DNA of 64,000 nt, taken from assembly GCF_000317835.1 (NCBI RefSeq), contig NC_019793.1, positions 3,574,001 to 3,638,000 of the forward strand. Reading direction: 5' to 3'. The notes under the pieces were generated by a model, which saw only the letters and a program-made list of their open reading frames with translations, searched no databases and had not been told where the DNA came from. Numbering within the stretch: the first letter of the stretch is position 1; every line of letters starts with the position of its first letter. Both the position numbers and the translations under genes were made by a program. Below are positions 8,745-16,348 of this stretch, piece by piece. This DNA comes from Deinococcus peraridilitoris DSM 19664. Lineage in GTDB: Bacteria > Deinococcota > Deinococci > Deinococcales > Deinococcaceae.

Positions 8745-8786
8745 ATGAGCGTGCTCTCGGCTGGCAATACGAACGATCGCCCTTAA
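8745..8786 (+). CDS. Putative 13-residue leader peptide upstream of aspS
   Basis: The frame reads MSVLSAGNTNDRP and stops at TAA 8784-8786. It starts 7 nt after a -10 hexamer, so it would be translated from the very 5' end of the transcript. It has Asn, Asn and Asp at residues 8, 10 and 11 (codons at 8766, 8772 and 8775), the amino acids linked to the archaeal-type AspRS encoded downstream. It is immediately followed by two hairpins that share bases. Together these suggest a peptide whose translation senses charged tRNA-Asn or tRNA-Asp. No conservation could be tested. Confidence 0.55.
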   Translation: MSVLSAGNTNDRP

Positions 8787-8838
8787 GGGCGGTGTTTTCG
8801 TGTCGGAGTACACCGCCCCCCGTCAAGACGGGGGGCGG
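8778..8838 (+). promoter_or_regulatory. aspS: Candidate attenuator with mutually exclusive hairpins before aspS
   Basis: Hairpin A pairs 8787-8795 with 8810-8818 (9 bp, 14-nt loop) and begins right after the leader stop codon. Hairpin B pairs 8813-8824 with 8827-8838 (12 bp, very GC-rich, minimal loop). They share 8813-8818, so only one can form. A third element, the 14-nt palindrome 8778-8791, covers the leader stop codon. A ribosome at the stop codon would cover the 5' arm of A and favour B; one stalled at the Asn codons would leave A free. Hairpin B lacks a clean T-run (followed by attcagttt), so termination is not certain and control could be translational. Confidence 0.55.
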
Positions 8839-8859
8839 ATTCAGTTTCGGGGTGAAGTC

Positions 8860-10152
8860 ATGACGCAAAGTGCCGTGAATGAGCGGGTTCTGAATGCCGA
8901 TCTCGGGCAATACGAAGGGAAAGAAGTCCGCCTGCGGGGCTTCGTGTACACCCGCCGCGATCTGGGCGGCGTGCAGTTTCTGGTGCTGCGCGACCGCAGC
9001 GGCATTGCGCAGGTCGTGCTCTCTGGTGCTCACCTGCCGTTGCCGGAAAGCAGCGTCGAGGTCGTCGGAAAAGTCGTCCGGCAGGCCAAAGCGCCCGGCG
9101 GTTTCGAGGTGCAGGCCGCCGACTTGCACATCCTGAGTGCGGCGACCGAGCCCCCTCCGGTGGAACTCCCCAAAGTCGAGTGGAACGCCAACCCCGAAAC
9201 CCTGCTCGATTACCGCTACGTCACCATTCGCGGCCTCAAGGACCGCGCCGCACTCAAAGTCCAGGCGGTTCTGGTGAACGCCTTTCGCGAGGCCCTGCTG
9301 GCACAGGACTTCACCGAGATCTTTACACCCAAGATCGTGTCGGCGGGCGCTGAAGGCGGCGCCAATTTGTTCGAGATCGATTACTTCGGACGTCGGGCCT
9401 ACCTGGCGCAGAGTCCGCAGCTCTACAAACAGATCATGGTCGGCGTGTTCGAGCGGGTGTTCGAGGTGGCGCCCGTGTACCGCGCCGAGGAGCACGCGAC
9501 CAGCCGACACCTGAACGAGTACCTCTCGCTTGACGTGGAACTGGGTTTCGTGCAGTCCGAAGACGATGTGATGGATGTCGAGGAGCAGGTGCTGCAGCAC
9601 ATCGTCGCGCGCCTCGGAGAACAGTGTTCCGGCGAGCTCGCGGCCTTCGGGGCAGCCCTGCCCGCCTTTTCCGGGCGCATTCCCCGCATTCCGCTGATGG
9701 AAGCGCGGCGCATCGTCACCGAAAGGTACGGCCATCAGATTGGCGGCAAGGACCTCGATCCCGAAGCGGAACGGCTGTTTTCCCAGTTCGTCAAGGATGA
9801 GTTCGGCAGTGACTTCGTTTTCGTGACCAAGTATCCCCGGACTGCCCGTCCCTTCTACGCGTATTTCGAGGAAGACGGTCTGACCCGCTCGTTCGACTTG
9901 CTGTTTCGCGGCATCGAGATCACTTCGGGGGGGCAGCGCATTCACGACCTCGACATGCTTCGCCGTTCGCTGCGCGAACGCGGCATGAGTGAAGAGGGTT
10001 TCGAAGGGTACCTCGAGGTCTTCAAGCACGGCATGCCGCCTCACGGCGGGTTTGCGATCGGTGCCGAGCGCCTGACCGCCCGGATTCTGGGGATCGCCAA
10101 TGTCCGCTTTGCACGGGCTTTTCCGCGTGACCGTCACCGCCTGACGCCCTGA
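8860..10152 (+). CDS. aspS: Aspartyl-tRNA synthetase, archaeal/non-discriminating type
   Basis: A 430-aa class IIb synthetase that charges Asp to tRNA in the cytoplasm. It has an N-terminal OB-fold anticodon-binding domain (about 1-105, VRLRGFVYTRRDLGGVQFLVLRD) and a class II catalytic core. Motif 2 is YRAEEHATSRHLNEY and motif 3 is GFAIGAERLTARILG. The length and lack of the bacterial insertion domain mark the archaeal-type enzyme, which in Deinococcus relatives can also mischarge tRNA-Asn for later amidation. The start at 8860 follows GGGGTGA with 6-nt spacing and gives the family's normal N-terminus; an in-frame GTG at 8800 lies inside the leader hairpin and is rejected. Regulation by the upstream leader peptide is proposed. 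Confidence 0.92.
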   Translation: MTQSAVNERVLNADLGQYEGKEVRLRGFVYTRRDLGGVQFLVLRDRSGIAQVVLSGAHLPLPESSVEVVGKVVRQAKAPGGFEVQAADLHILSAATEPPPVELPKVEWNANPETLLDYRYVTIRGLKDRAALKVQAVLVNAFREALLAQDFTEIFTPKIVSAGAEGGANLFEIDYFGRRAYLAQSPQLYKQIMVGVFERVFEVAPVYRAEEHATSRHLNEYLSLDVELGFVQSEDDVMDVEEQVLQHIVARLGEQCSGELAAFGAALPAFSGRIPRIPLMEARRIVTERYGHQIGGKDLDPEAERLFSQFVKDEFGSDFVFVTKYPRTARPFYAYFEEDGLTRSFDLLFRGIEITSGGQRIHDLDMLRRSLRERGMSEEGFEGYLEVFKHGMPPHGGFAIGAERLTARILGIANVRFARAFPRDRHRLTP

Positions 10153-10220
10153 TGCCCACCGGGCGACTCGCCGGCAAGTGACCACTGCAGGCAGGTCGCC
10201 CGCATGCAAACTCCATGCCG

Positions 10221-10226
10221 TAGACT
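10221..10226 (+). promoter_or_regulatory. Leaderless -10 TAGACT of hydrolase 1
   Basis: TAGACT is followed by 6 nt and the ATG at 10233. No Shine-Dalgarno motif is present. Confidence 0.7.
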
Positions 10227-10232
10227 CGGCGC

Positions 10233-10997
10233 ATGGAAACATGGGCTTCGTTCGTGGTCGGCGGGCAACGTGTTCATGGCATGCTGCACGTGCCCGAAGG
10301 CACGGCGCCTGAGGAAGGCTTTCCGAGCGTCGTCATTTTGCACGGCTACACCGGCAACCGCTCAGGCGACCACCGGCTGCTGCCCTTACTTAGCCGGGAA
10401 TTGATGGCGCGCGGAGTGGCAAGCCTGCGCTTCGATTTTCGTGGCAGCGGCGAATCTGAGGGAAGCTTTGCCGAGATGACGGTGGCGCGTGAGATCGAAG
10501 ACGTTGTGGAGTCCTTTCACTTCATGCGGATGCAGCGCGGTCTGAATCCGCAGCGGGTGAGTCTGCTGGGCTTTTCGATGGGGGGCATGGTCGCGGCCCT
10601 CAGCGCGCCGCAGGTGCGCCCTGAGCGGCTTGCCCTGTGGGCACCGGCCTTGCCCGAACTGTGGCTGAGTCAGATGCCAGATCCGCGCGTGCTGCCCGAA
10701 GTGATCGACGTGAACGGCTGGCCGCTCGGGCGCGCTTTCGTGGAAGAACTGACGATGCTCGATCCGTTGATGACCCTGCAGTCCTACGCGGGACCCGTGC
10801 GTATCTTTCATGGATCCGCAGACCCTTCGGTGCCCCTCGGTATCGGGGAGCGTTACGCGCGGGCCGCCGGGTGCGAGCTGGTCGTGATCGAAGCGGCCAA
10901 TCACTGCTTCGATTCGCTGGCCTGGACCGAGCGGCTGTACCGCACCACGGTGGACTTTTTCGTAGAAGGACACCGGGAAGCCGTGCAGGCAAGCTGA
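10233..10997 (+). CDS. Alpha/beta hydrolase (S33-like), copy 1
   Basis: A 254-aa cytoplasmic serine hydrolase of the alpha/beta fold. The oxyanion region is ILHGYTGNRSGDH (about 32-44), RFDFRGSGES follows, the nucleophile elbow is GFSMGG (Ser at about 113), the acid is in HGSADPSVP and the catalytic His is in EAANHCF near the C-terminus. The family acts on esters, lipids or acyl-thioesters; the substrate cannot be named. The next gene encodes a clear paralog with the same METxASFxVG start, so this is a tandem duplication in which each copy has its own leaderless promoter. Confidence 0.85.
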   Translation: METWASFVVGGQRVHGMLHVPEGTAPEEGFPSVVILHGYTGNRSGDHRLLPLLSRELMARGVASLRFDFRGSGESEGSFAEMTVAREIEDVVESFHFMRMQRGLNPQRVSLLGFSMGGMVAALSAPQVRPERLALWAPALPELWLSQMPDPRVLPEVIDVNGWPLGRAFVEELTMLDPLMTLQSYAGPVRIFHGSADPSVPLGIGERYARAAGCELVVIEAANHCFDSLAWTERLYRTTVDFFVEGHREAVQAS

Positions 10998-11044
10998 ACA
11001 CCGGATCAGGCACTCAAAGTGCAATGCCGTGCGCGGGCGAGCCG

Positions 11045-11050
11045 TACACT
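11045..11050 (+). promoter_or_regulatory. Leaderless -10 TACACT of hydrolase 2
   Basis: TACACT is followed by 7 nt and the ATG at 11058. Confidence 0.7.
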
Positions 11051-11057
11051 GGCGCGC

Positions 11058-11798
11058 ATGGAAACCTTTGCGTCTTTCCGCGTAGGGAGCGAACGACTGG
11101 TCGGGATGCTTCACCTGCCCGACACCTTGGCTTCGTCGACGGGCTTTGGGCTGGTGGTCATGCTGCACGGGCTGGGAGGCGACCGCAGCGAGCGTGGACG
11201 CCTGCTGACCCAGGCCAGCCGGTTTTTCGCCGCCGGTGGCCTGGCGAGTCTGCGCTTTGACTTTCGCGGCAGCGGCGATTCGCAGGGAGAACACGCCGCC
11301 ATGACCGTCACCGATGAAGTCGAGGACGTGACGGCCGCCGTGGATCACGCGCGCAACTTTCCCGAGATCGATGCTGAACGGGTGTCGCTGCTGGGTTTTT
11401 CGCTGGGTGCCCTGGTGGCAGCGTTGGCCGCACCGCAGGTGGCGCCTCACCGCCTGGCACTCTGGTCGCCACTTCTGCCTTCCGATTTGCTGAGGCTGGT
11501 GCCGGGCGGTCAGCTTCCGGCAGGAATCAGCGAGTATCAGGGGATGGGTGTCGGGCGGGCCTTCCTGCTGGAACTTCCCCGACTCGATCCGCTCACGGCC
11601 CTCGGCAGGGCACAGCGCGTGACCCACGTCTTTCAGGGCGAAAAGGATGAAGTGGCGCCCGAGTCGAGCGGTCAGCAGTACGCGCACGCCGCGAACGCGC
11701 CGTACTCGGTGGTGCCCAGGGTCGGCCATTACTTTGAACGGCTGGGGGCACGCGAAGCCCTCTACGAAGGAACTTTGCATTTTCTGCGGGGCCGCTGA
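11058..11798 (+). CDS. Alpha/beta hydrolase (S33-like), copy 2
   Basis: A 246-aa paralog of the preceding hydrolase. It keeps the order of motifs: MLHGLGGDRSERG, RFDFRGSGDSQGEHAAMTV, the nucleophile elbow GFSLGA, the acid in GEKDEVAP and the His in RVGHYFERL. The start is set by TACACT 7 nt upstream of the ATG and by alignment with the N-terminus of copy 1. The elbow differs from copy 1 (GFSLGA against GFSMGG) and the lid regions differ more, so the two may have different substrates. Confidence 0.85.
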   Translation: METFASFRVGSERLVGMLHLPDTLASSTGFGLVVMLHGLGGDRSERGRLLTQASRFFAAGGLASLRFDFRGSGDSQGEHAAMTVTDEVEDVTAAVDHARNFPEIDAERVSLLGFSLGALVAALAAPQVAPHRLALWSPLLPSDLLRLVPGGQLPAGISEYQGMGVGRAFLLELPRLDPLTALGRAQRVTHVFQGEKDEVAPESSGQQYAHAANAPYSVVPRVGHYFERLGAREALYEGTLHFLRGR

Positions 11799-11813
11799 AA
11801 CAAGCAGCGGCCC
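11789..11813. terminator. Hairpin over the stop codon of hydrolase 2
   Basis: A 9-bp stem (11789-11797 with 11805-11813, 7-nt loop) overlaps the stop codon. It has no T-run, so it is a modest terminator candidate. Confidence 0.45.
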
Positions 11814-11894
11814 GGACTTGACGGCAGCGTCGTCCGGGAAACACCAGCCCCTGCTATGCTTCGGCTGAAGTTTCTCTTGCCACGTTGGAGACTG

Positions 11895-12401
11895 ATGACC
11901 GACCCCGCCCGAACACTGACATCCCGTCGTGCCACGCCCGCCGACGCAGGAGCTATTGCACGGATTTACAACCAGGGCATCGAGGACCGCAGTACTTTCG
12001 AGACCCGGCCGCGCTCGTCGCACGAGGTCGCCGGCTGGTTTGACGAGCGCTTTCCGATCGTGGTGGTCGTGGATCAGGCGGGCATCGTCGCGTTTGCCTC
12101 GACCAGCAGTTACCGTCTCCGCGACTGCTATGCGGGCATCGCGGAATTCGGCGTCTATGTGGCCCGCGAGGCGCGCGGTAGGGGTGCCGGGCGTCTCGCC
12201 ATGGAGGCGCTCATTCCCGCTGCGCGGCAGGCGGGATTCTGGAAGCTGGTGTCGCGTGTCTTTCCCGGAAACACTGCAAGTCGTGCGCTGCTGTCCCACC
12301 TGGGGTTTCGGGAGGTGGGGACCTATGAGAAGCACGCCCGGCTCGAAGGGGCCTGGCAGGACGTGGTGATCGTCGAGAAGTGGCTCGGAGCGGTTGACTG
12401 A
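11895..12401 (+). CDS. GNAT family N-acetyltransferase (phosphinothricin acetyltransferase-like)
   Basis: A 168-aa acetyl-CoA-dependent acetyltransferase. RRATPADAGAIARIYNQGIEDRS near the N-terminus and FETRPRS are typical of the phosphinothricin/methionine sulfone acetyltransferase branch. GVYVAREARGRGAGRLAMEALI (about 90-111) is the acetyl-CoA loop and LGFREVGTYEKHARLEGAWQDVVIVEKWL is the conserved C-terminus. The ATG at 11895 has GGAG 4 nt upstream; an in-frame ATG at 11856 would add 13 basic-hydrophobic residues outside the domain. The substrate, an amino-acid analogue or amine, is not known. Confidence 0.85.
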   Translation: MTDPARTLTSRRATPADAGAIARIYNQGIEDRSTFETRPRSSHEVAGWFDERFPIVVVVDQAGIVAFASTSSYRLRDCYAGIAEFGVYVAREARGRGAGRLAMEALIPAARQAGFWKLVSRVFPGNTASRALLSHLGFREVGTYEKHARLEGAWQDVVIVEKWLGAVD

Positions 12402-12487
12402 TCACTGATGGCAACCGCGGTCCCCAAGACTGGGGAGCCTGACCGAAGTTTCCGCTTGTTTCGGTACCCACGGCACACGGGAGGAGC

Positions 12488-13534
12488 ATGCTCAAATCAA
12501 CCTCGTCAGCGCAGGCTGCCGCCACGCCGGAAGCCAGCGCCATCCACGTCAGCGGCCTGGCCAAGCGCTACGTCGTCCATGAAAAAGAACCTGGCCTCCT
12601 GGGCTCGCTGCGTTCGTTCGTTCACCGCCAACTGCGCACGGTCGAGGCGGTCAAGGGTGTCAGCTTCGATCTGCGGGCAGGCGAGATGGTGGGCTTCCTG
12701 GGGCCCAACGGGGCAGGCAAGACCACCACGCTCAAAATGCTGTCAGGTCTGCTGTATCCCACGGATGGAACGGTGCGGGTACTGGGGCGGGAACCCAAAC
12801 GGCGCGAGCGTGATTTTCTGCGCTCCATCACCCTGGTCATGGGGCAGAAGCAGCAGCTGCTGTGGGATCTGCCCGCGCTTGATTCCTTTCTGGTCAATCA
12901 GGCGATCTATGAAATCTCCGAAGCCGATTTTCGCCAAACCATGCGCGAATTCGACGAGGTGCTCGACCTGGGGGGCATCCTGCGCAAGCAGGTCCGTAAA
13001 CTCTCGCTGGGTGAACGCATGAAGTGCGAATTGGCTGCCGCCTTGCTGCACAAACCCAAAGTGCTCTTTCTCGATGAGCCGACCATCGGCCTCGACGTCA
13101 ACATGCAGCTGCGCATCCGTGAGTTTGTCCGCGAATACAACTCCCGCTACGCCGCGACCGTCATCCTGACGAGTCACTACATGGCCGATGTCACGGCGCT
13201 CTGTCAGCGCATTCTGGTGATTGATGCCGGTCGGCTGGTGTTCGACGGAGCCCTGGCGTCGCTGGCCCTGCGCGGCGGTGCCCACAAGAGCATCAAAGTG
13301 CAGCTTGCCCGTCCGGTTTCCCACGATGAGTTGACGCGTTACGGCTCGGTCATGACGCTCGAAGGGCTTCATGCCGAGATCAGCGTGCCGCGCGCCGAGG
13401 TGGCCGCACGTGCCAGCCTGCTCCTGACTGACCTCGAGGTGGCCGACCTGACCGTCGAGGACCCGCCCATCGAAAGTGTGATCGGCCAGCTGTTTCAGGA
13501 TGGCGTCTCAGCAGAACTGGAGAAAACCCCGTGA
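12488..13534 (+). CDS. ABC-2 type exporter, ATP-binding protein (COG4586-like)
   Basis: A 348-aa ATPase with Walker A GPNGAGKTT (about 75-83), signature LSLGERMKCELAAALLH, Walker B KVLFLDEPTIGLD and an H-loop in LTSHYM. QKQQLLWDLPALDSF and the long N-terminal extension before the core match the COG4586 subfamily, which always pairs with two small permeases. GGGAGG stands 4 nt before the ATG. The gene overlaps the first permease by ATGA-like spacing (GTGA at 13531-13534). The subfamily is uncharacterised or linked to export of organic cations; the substrate here is unknown. Confidence 0.92.
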   Translation: MLKSTSSAQAAATPEASAIHVSGLAKRYVVHEKEPGLLGSLRSFVHRQLRTVEAVKGVSFDLRAGEMVGFLGPNGAGKTTTLKMLSGLLYPTDGTVRVLGREPKRRERDFLRSITLVMGQKQQLLWDLPALDSFLVNQAIYEISEADFRQTMREFDEVLDLGGILRKQVRKLSLGERMKCELAAALLHKPKVLFLDEPTIGLDVNMQLRIREFVREYNSRYAATVILTSHYMADVTALCQRILVIDAGRLVFDGALASLALRGGAHKSIKVQLARPVSHDELTRYGSVMTLEGLHAEISVPRAEVAARASLLLTDLEVADLTVEDPPIESVIGQLFQDGVSAELEKTP

Positions 13535-14334
13535 ACCTCGTTCGCAAGCTGCGGGCGATCTTTGCGGCGCAAGTGGCGCACATGACCGCTTACCGCGCCG
13601 AAATCATGATCTGGATGCTGGCCGGTACGCTCAGTTTCGTGATGATGGCGGTCTGGATTGCCCAGGCACGCAGCGCGCCTGGAGGTGAGATCGGTGGGTA
13701 CGACGCGAGCGCCTTCGCCTCCTACTTTCTGGGAACCTGGATCACCGGTCAGTTTCTGGTGGTCTGGGTGGTATGGGAGCTCGATTATCAGGTGCGGCTG
13801 GGGCAGCTGTCCCCCAAGCTGCTGCGTCCCCTTGACCCTATCTGGGAACACGTCGGCAATCACCTGGCAGAGAAGGTGGTGCGCCTGCCCTTTATTGGGC
13901 TGATCTCCGCAGTGATTCTGTGGCTGGTGCCCGGAGCGCGGTTCAGCAGCGACCCGCTGGTGTATGTGGCCTTTGCGGGAATGATTGCGCTGGCGTTCTG
14001 CGTGCGGTTCCTGATCGAGTACTGCCTGGGACTGCTGTGCTTTTGGATGGAGTCGACGACTTCGCTCAACAACCTGAGTTTCCTGGTTTATGCGGGGCTG
14101 GGAGGTGTGTTCGCACCACTCTCGCTGTACCCTCCGGCCCTGCAGGACATCGCGCGTCTGACGCCGTATCCGTATATCGTGAATCTGCCCGCCCGCATGC
14201 TGTCGGGGAGCGCCGGGTGGTCAGAAGTCGCCTCAGGAGCGCTGGTGCTGCTGGGCTGGCTCGGCGCGCTGTCGCTGCTGCGTCTGGGGCTCTGGCGCGC
14301 CGGGCTCAAGCGCTACGGTGCGGTGGGGGCCTGA
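13531..14334 (+). CDS. ABC-2 exporter permease 1 (COG4587-like)
   Basis: A 267-aa integral membrane protein with about six hydrophobic segments (for example 24-46, 60-80, 110-135, 143-165 and 230-255). Its GTG start overlaps the stop of the ATPase gene, so the two are translationally coupled. Length and position match the first permease of the COG4586/4587/3694 exporters. It would form a heterodimeric channel with the next gene product. Confidence 0.85.
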   Translation: MNLVRKLRAIFAAQVAHMTAYRAEIMIWMLAGTLSFVMMAVWIAQARSAPGGEIGGYDASAFASYFLGTWITGQFLVVWVVWELDYQVRLGQLSPKLLRPLDPIWEHVGNHLAEKVVRLPFIGLISAVILWLVPGARFSSDPLVYVAFAGMIALAFCVRFLIEYCLGLLCFWMESTTSLNNLSFLVYAGLGGVFAPLSLYPPALQDIARLTPYPYIVNLPARMLSGSAGWSEVASGALVLLGWLGALSLLRLGLWRAGLKRYGAVGA

Positions 14335-14335
14335 G

Positions 14336-15121
14336 ATGCGGCGTGCCGGGCGGTTGATGCGGCTCTTCATGGCCAATTCACTCAGCGCGCAACTCGAGTA
14401 TCGCGGCAATTTCTTCGCCGGCCTGCTCGAGAGCCTGGGACAGATCGGCATCGGCTTTCTCAGCCTGAGCCTGTTTTTCCGCAACAGCAGCGCCCTTGGG
14501 GGTTGGAGTCTGCCCGAGGCGGCCCTGGTGCTGGGTTTTTACATGCTCACCATCAGCTTTATCAGCGTGTTTCTCTATCCCAACCTGAGCCGCATTGCCG
14601 AACAGGTACGCCTGGGCACCATGGATTTTACAGCGCTCAAACCCTTGGACGCGCAGTTTCATGTCTCGACGCGAAACCTCAACGCCTTTCGTATGGGCGA
14701 TGGCCTGATCGGTCTGGTCGTGGTGATCTGGGCACTCGTCCAGTTGGGCGGTGTGGGTGTGGTTGCCCTGCTGGCGGGCGTCGTGCTGTACCTGTGCGCG
14801 CTTGCCATCGTCTACAGCATCTTCCTGATCCTCGCCACCACGGCGTTCTGGTGGGTCAAAGTCGAGAACATCACCGAGCTGTTCACCGGGCTGCTGGGCG
14901 CGGCGCGTTTTCCGGCCTCATCCTTTCCTGGCTGGGTGCGCGCCTTTCTGACCTTCGTGGTGCCGATTACGTTTATTACTACCGTACCGGCGCAGGCCAT
15001 GTTGGGCCGGAGTACCTTGACGTTGACGCTGGTTTCTCCCTTGATTGCGCTGGCGCTGTTGGCGATCAGCCGTCTGTTCTGGCTGTACGCTCTGCGTTCA
15101 TACACCAGCGCTTCGAGCTGA
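14336..15121 (+). CDS. ABC-2 exporter permease 2 (COG3694-like)
   Basis: A 261-aa membrane protein with about six transmembrane segments and the family-typical N-terminus (LMRLFMANSLSAQLEYRGNF) and C-terminus (SRLFWLYALRSYTSASS). The ATG at 14336 starts 1 nt after the TGA of permease 1, so the gene is coupled; an in-frame GTG at 14318 is possible. It completes a three-gene exporter operon followed by a hairpin. Confidence 0.85.
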   Translation: MRRAGRLMRLFMANSLSAQLEYRGNFFAGLLESLGQIGIGFLSLSLFFRNSSALGGWSLPEAALVLGFYMLTISFISVFLYPNLSRIAEQVRLGTMDFTALKPLDAQFHVSTRNLNAFRMGDGLIGLVVVIWALVQLGGVGVVALLAGVVLYLCALAIVYSIFLILATTAFWWVKVENITELFTGLLGAARFPASSFPGWVRAFLTFVVPITFITTVPAQAMLGRSTLTLTLVSPLIALALLAISRLFWLYALRSYTSASS

Positions 15122-15142
15122 CGTTGACTCGGGGTGGCACTG

Positions 15143-15168
15143 GCAGATCGCCTGTACAGGCGACCTGC
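15143..15168. terminator. Palindromic hairpin after the ABC operon
   Basis: The 16-nt perfect palindrome TCGCCTGTACAGGCGA (15148-15163) is extended by GCAG/CTGC flanks with one mismatch. It lies 22 nt after the operon stop codon. It has no T-run; it may be a terminator or a protein site. Confidence 0.45.
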
Positions 15169-15257
15169 AGGTGCAATGTAGCTGGGTGGCTTGACGTTTT
15201 GTTCATCCCACGCCAAAGTAGAGTGAAACGGTCGGAATTGGGCCGCACCCTACTCTT

Positions 15258-15794
15258 ATGCCAGACCTGCCATCACCCCTCCTTCAACCCGGCGACCACG
15301 AGCCCATTCTCACCGACCCCGAGACCCGCGCTGCTTACGCGATGGCGGCGCGGGCGGTACTCGCCGGGAAATACCCACGTGCGCCCCTGCGGGTGGTGAC
15401 TGCCCGCCTGCGGCCGACCCCCGAAGTCCGTCTGGCCGAAGCGGTGCATTCCCAGGCCCTGAGGACCAACCGCGCGTTTCTGGAAGAAGTCGTGATGGTC
15501 GAACTGGCGCCCCTGGGTGCCGAGCAGATCAAATTCGGCGCCGAAGGTACTGCAGATTCTCTGGAGCGTGCGCGCCAGTTGCTGCTGAGTGCAGCGCAAC
15601 ACGATGACGAGGCCCTGAGCGTCGATTCCTACCTGACCGTACTGCTGGCCCGTACGCGCGGTTCCCTGCGTCACTGCTGGCCCGAGGTGGAGGTGGTGGC
15701 CCTCGCGCTGATCGAGCGCGGCGTACTCGACGAGGTTGAGATCGCGCACCGGGTCCGCTGCGTGCAGGGAATTCGTTCAGTGACCCTCAACTGA
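15258..15794 (+). CDS. Hypothetical protein, 178 aa
   Basis: I do not recognise this protein. It is soluble, without signal peptide or membrane segments, and mostly helical: PETRAAYAMAARAVLAGKYP near the N-terminus, then a basic strand-like segment, then several helices with AEAVHSQALRTNRAFLEEVVMVELA and ERARQLLLSAAQHDDEALSVDSYLTVLLARTRGSLRHC. The codon use looks normal for the window. It is monocistronic and followed by a strong intrinsic terminator. The start is the first ATG; TACTCT lies only 1 nt before it, so the true start could be slightly different. Confidence 0.7.
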   Translation: MPDLPSPLLQPGDHEPILTDPETRAAYAMAARAVLAGKYPRAPLRVVTARLRPTPEVRLAEAVHSQALRTNRAFLEEVVMVELAPLGAEQIKFGAEGTADSLERARQLLLSAAQHDDEALSVDSYLTVLLARTRGSLRHCWPEVEVVALALIERGVLDEVEIAHRVRCVQGIRSVTLN

Positions 15795-15814
15795 ATTCAG
15801 AGCGTCCACTCACG

Positions 15815-15851
15815 ACGCCGTTCGAGCTTCTGCGCTGGAACGGCGTTTTTT
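15815..15851 (+). terminator. Intrinsic terminator
   Basis: A 9-bp stem (15815-15823 with 15838-15846) is followed by a run of six T. It ends the 15258-15794 transcript. Confidence 0.85.
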
Positions 15852-15897
15852 GTATGAAGACCGGTCTATATCGCAGTAATCGGGTCAGCTTTCTGCG

Positions 15898-15926
15898 TTG
15901 AAGGGTGGTGGGTGGTGCACTACGGT
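15898..15926 (+). promoter_or_regulatory. Promoter of the DUF1540 gene
   Basis: TTGAAG (15898-15903), a 17-nt spacer and TACGGT (15921-15926). It is one of the few standard-spaced promoters in the window, and the gene it serves has a strong Shine-Dalgarno sequence. Confidence 0.55.
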
Positions 15927-15979
15927 GAGGACAGCACCAGCTGCCGGGAAGGTGTCCCGGCGAACGAAGGAGGAGCAGC

Positions 15980-16186
15980 ATGACGCAGAACGACCAGATG
16001 GGTGAACGTCAGACGAGCATCGTCGGCGCGTGTGGAGCCACCGACTGCCGCTACAACGAGGACCGCGAGTGCCACGCCGGGCAGATTCAGGTTGGCATGG
16101 CCGGCAACATGGCGCAGTGTATGACGTATGACCCCACCGGGGACCAGTCGGGCATGACCGACATGCCGCGGGTCAACCCCTCCTGA
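15980..16186 (+). CDS. DUF1540 small cysteine protein
   Basis: A 68-aa protein with four cysteines (18, 23, 31 and 47) in the DUF1540 arrangement CxxxxCxYN...C.AGQIxV...C. The cysteines could bind a metal ion; the function of the family is unknown. AAGGAGGAG just upstream of the ATG is the strongest Shine-Dalgarno sequence in the window, which suggests high expression. It is monocistronic, with its own promoter and a perfect terminator. Confidence 0.88.
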   Translation: MTQNDQMGERQTSIVGACGATDCRYNEDRECHAGQIQVGMAGNMAQCMTYDPTGDQSGMTDMPRVNPS

Positions 16187-16191
16187 GCCTG

Positions 16192-16237
16192 GCAAAAGGA
16201 AGAAGACCCAACCTTGGTTGGGTCTTCTTCCTTTTGC
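16192..16237. terminator. Perfect 22-bp bidirectional terminator
   Basis: 16192-16213 pairs without mismatch with 16216-16237 around a 2-nt loop. The A-rich and T-rich outer ends (GCAAAAGGAAGAAG and complement) give U-tracts in both directions, serving the DUF1540 gene and the convergent protease gene. Confidence 0.88.
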
Positions 16238-16348
16238 GGTTTTGTGACGTTTTGTGACGGCAGTGACACCACAGGCGGTTCGCGTCAGTACTCTTTCACG
16301 GGCACGGCAGGCACTCGCGCCACCTTACCGCTTGCGCCCGAAACGGTG

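Noticed and set aside
8800..8859. Longer N-terminus for AspRS from a GTG at 8800
   Set aside because: These 20 codons lie in the leader hairpins and have no family match. The ATG at 8860 has a ribosome binding site and the normal family start.
14503..15399. Plus-strand frame overlapping the second ABC permease
   Set aside because: It is an out-of-frame shadow of the permease gene. The product lacks transmembrane pattern and motifs.
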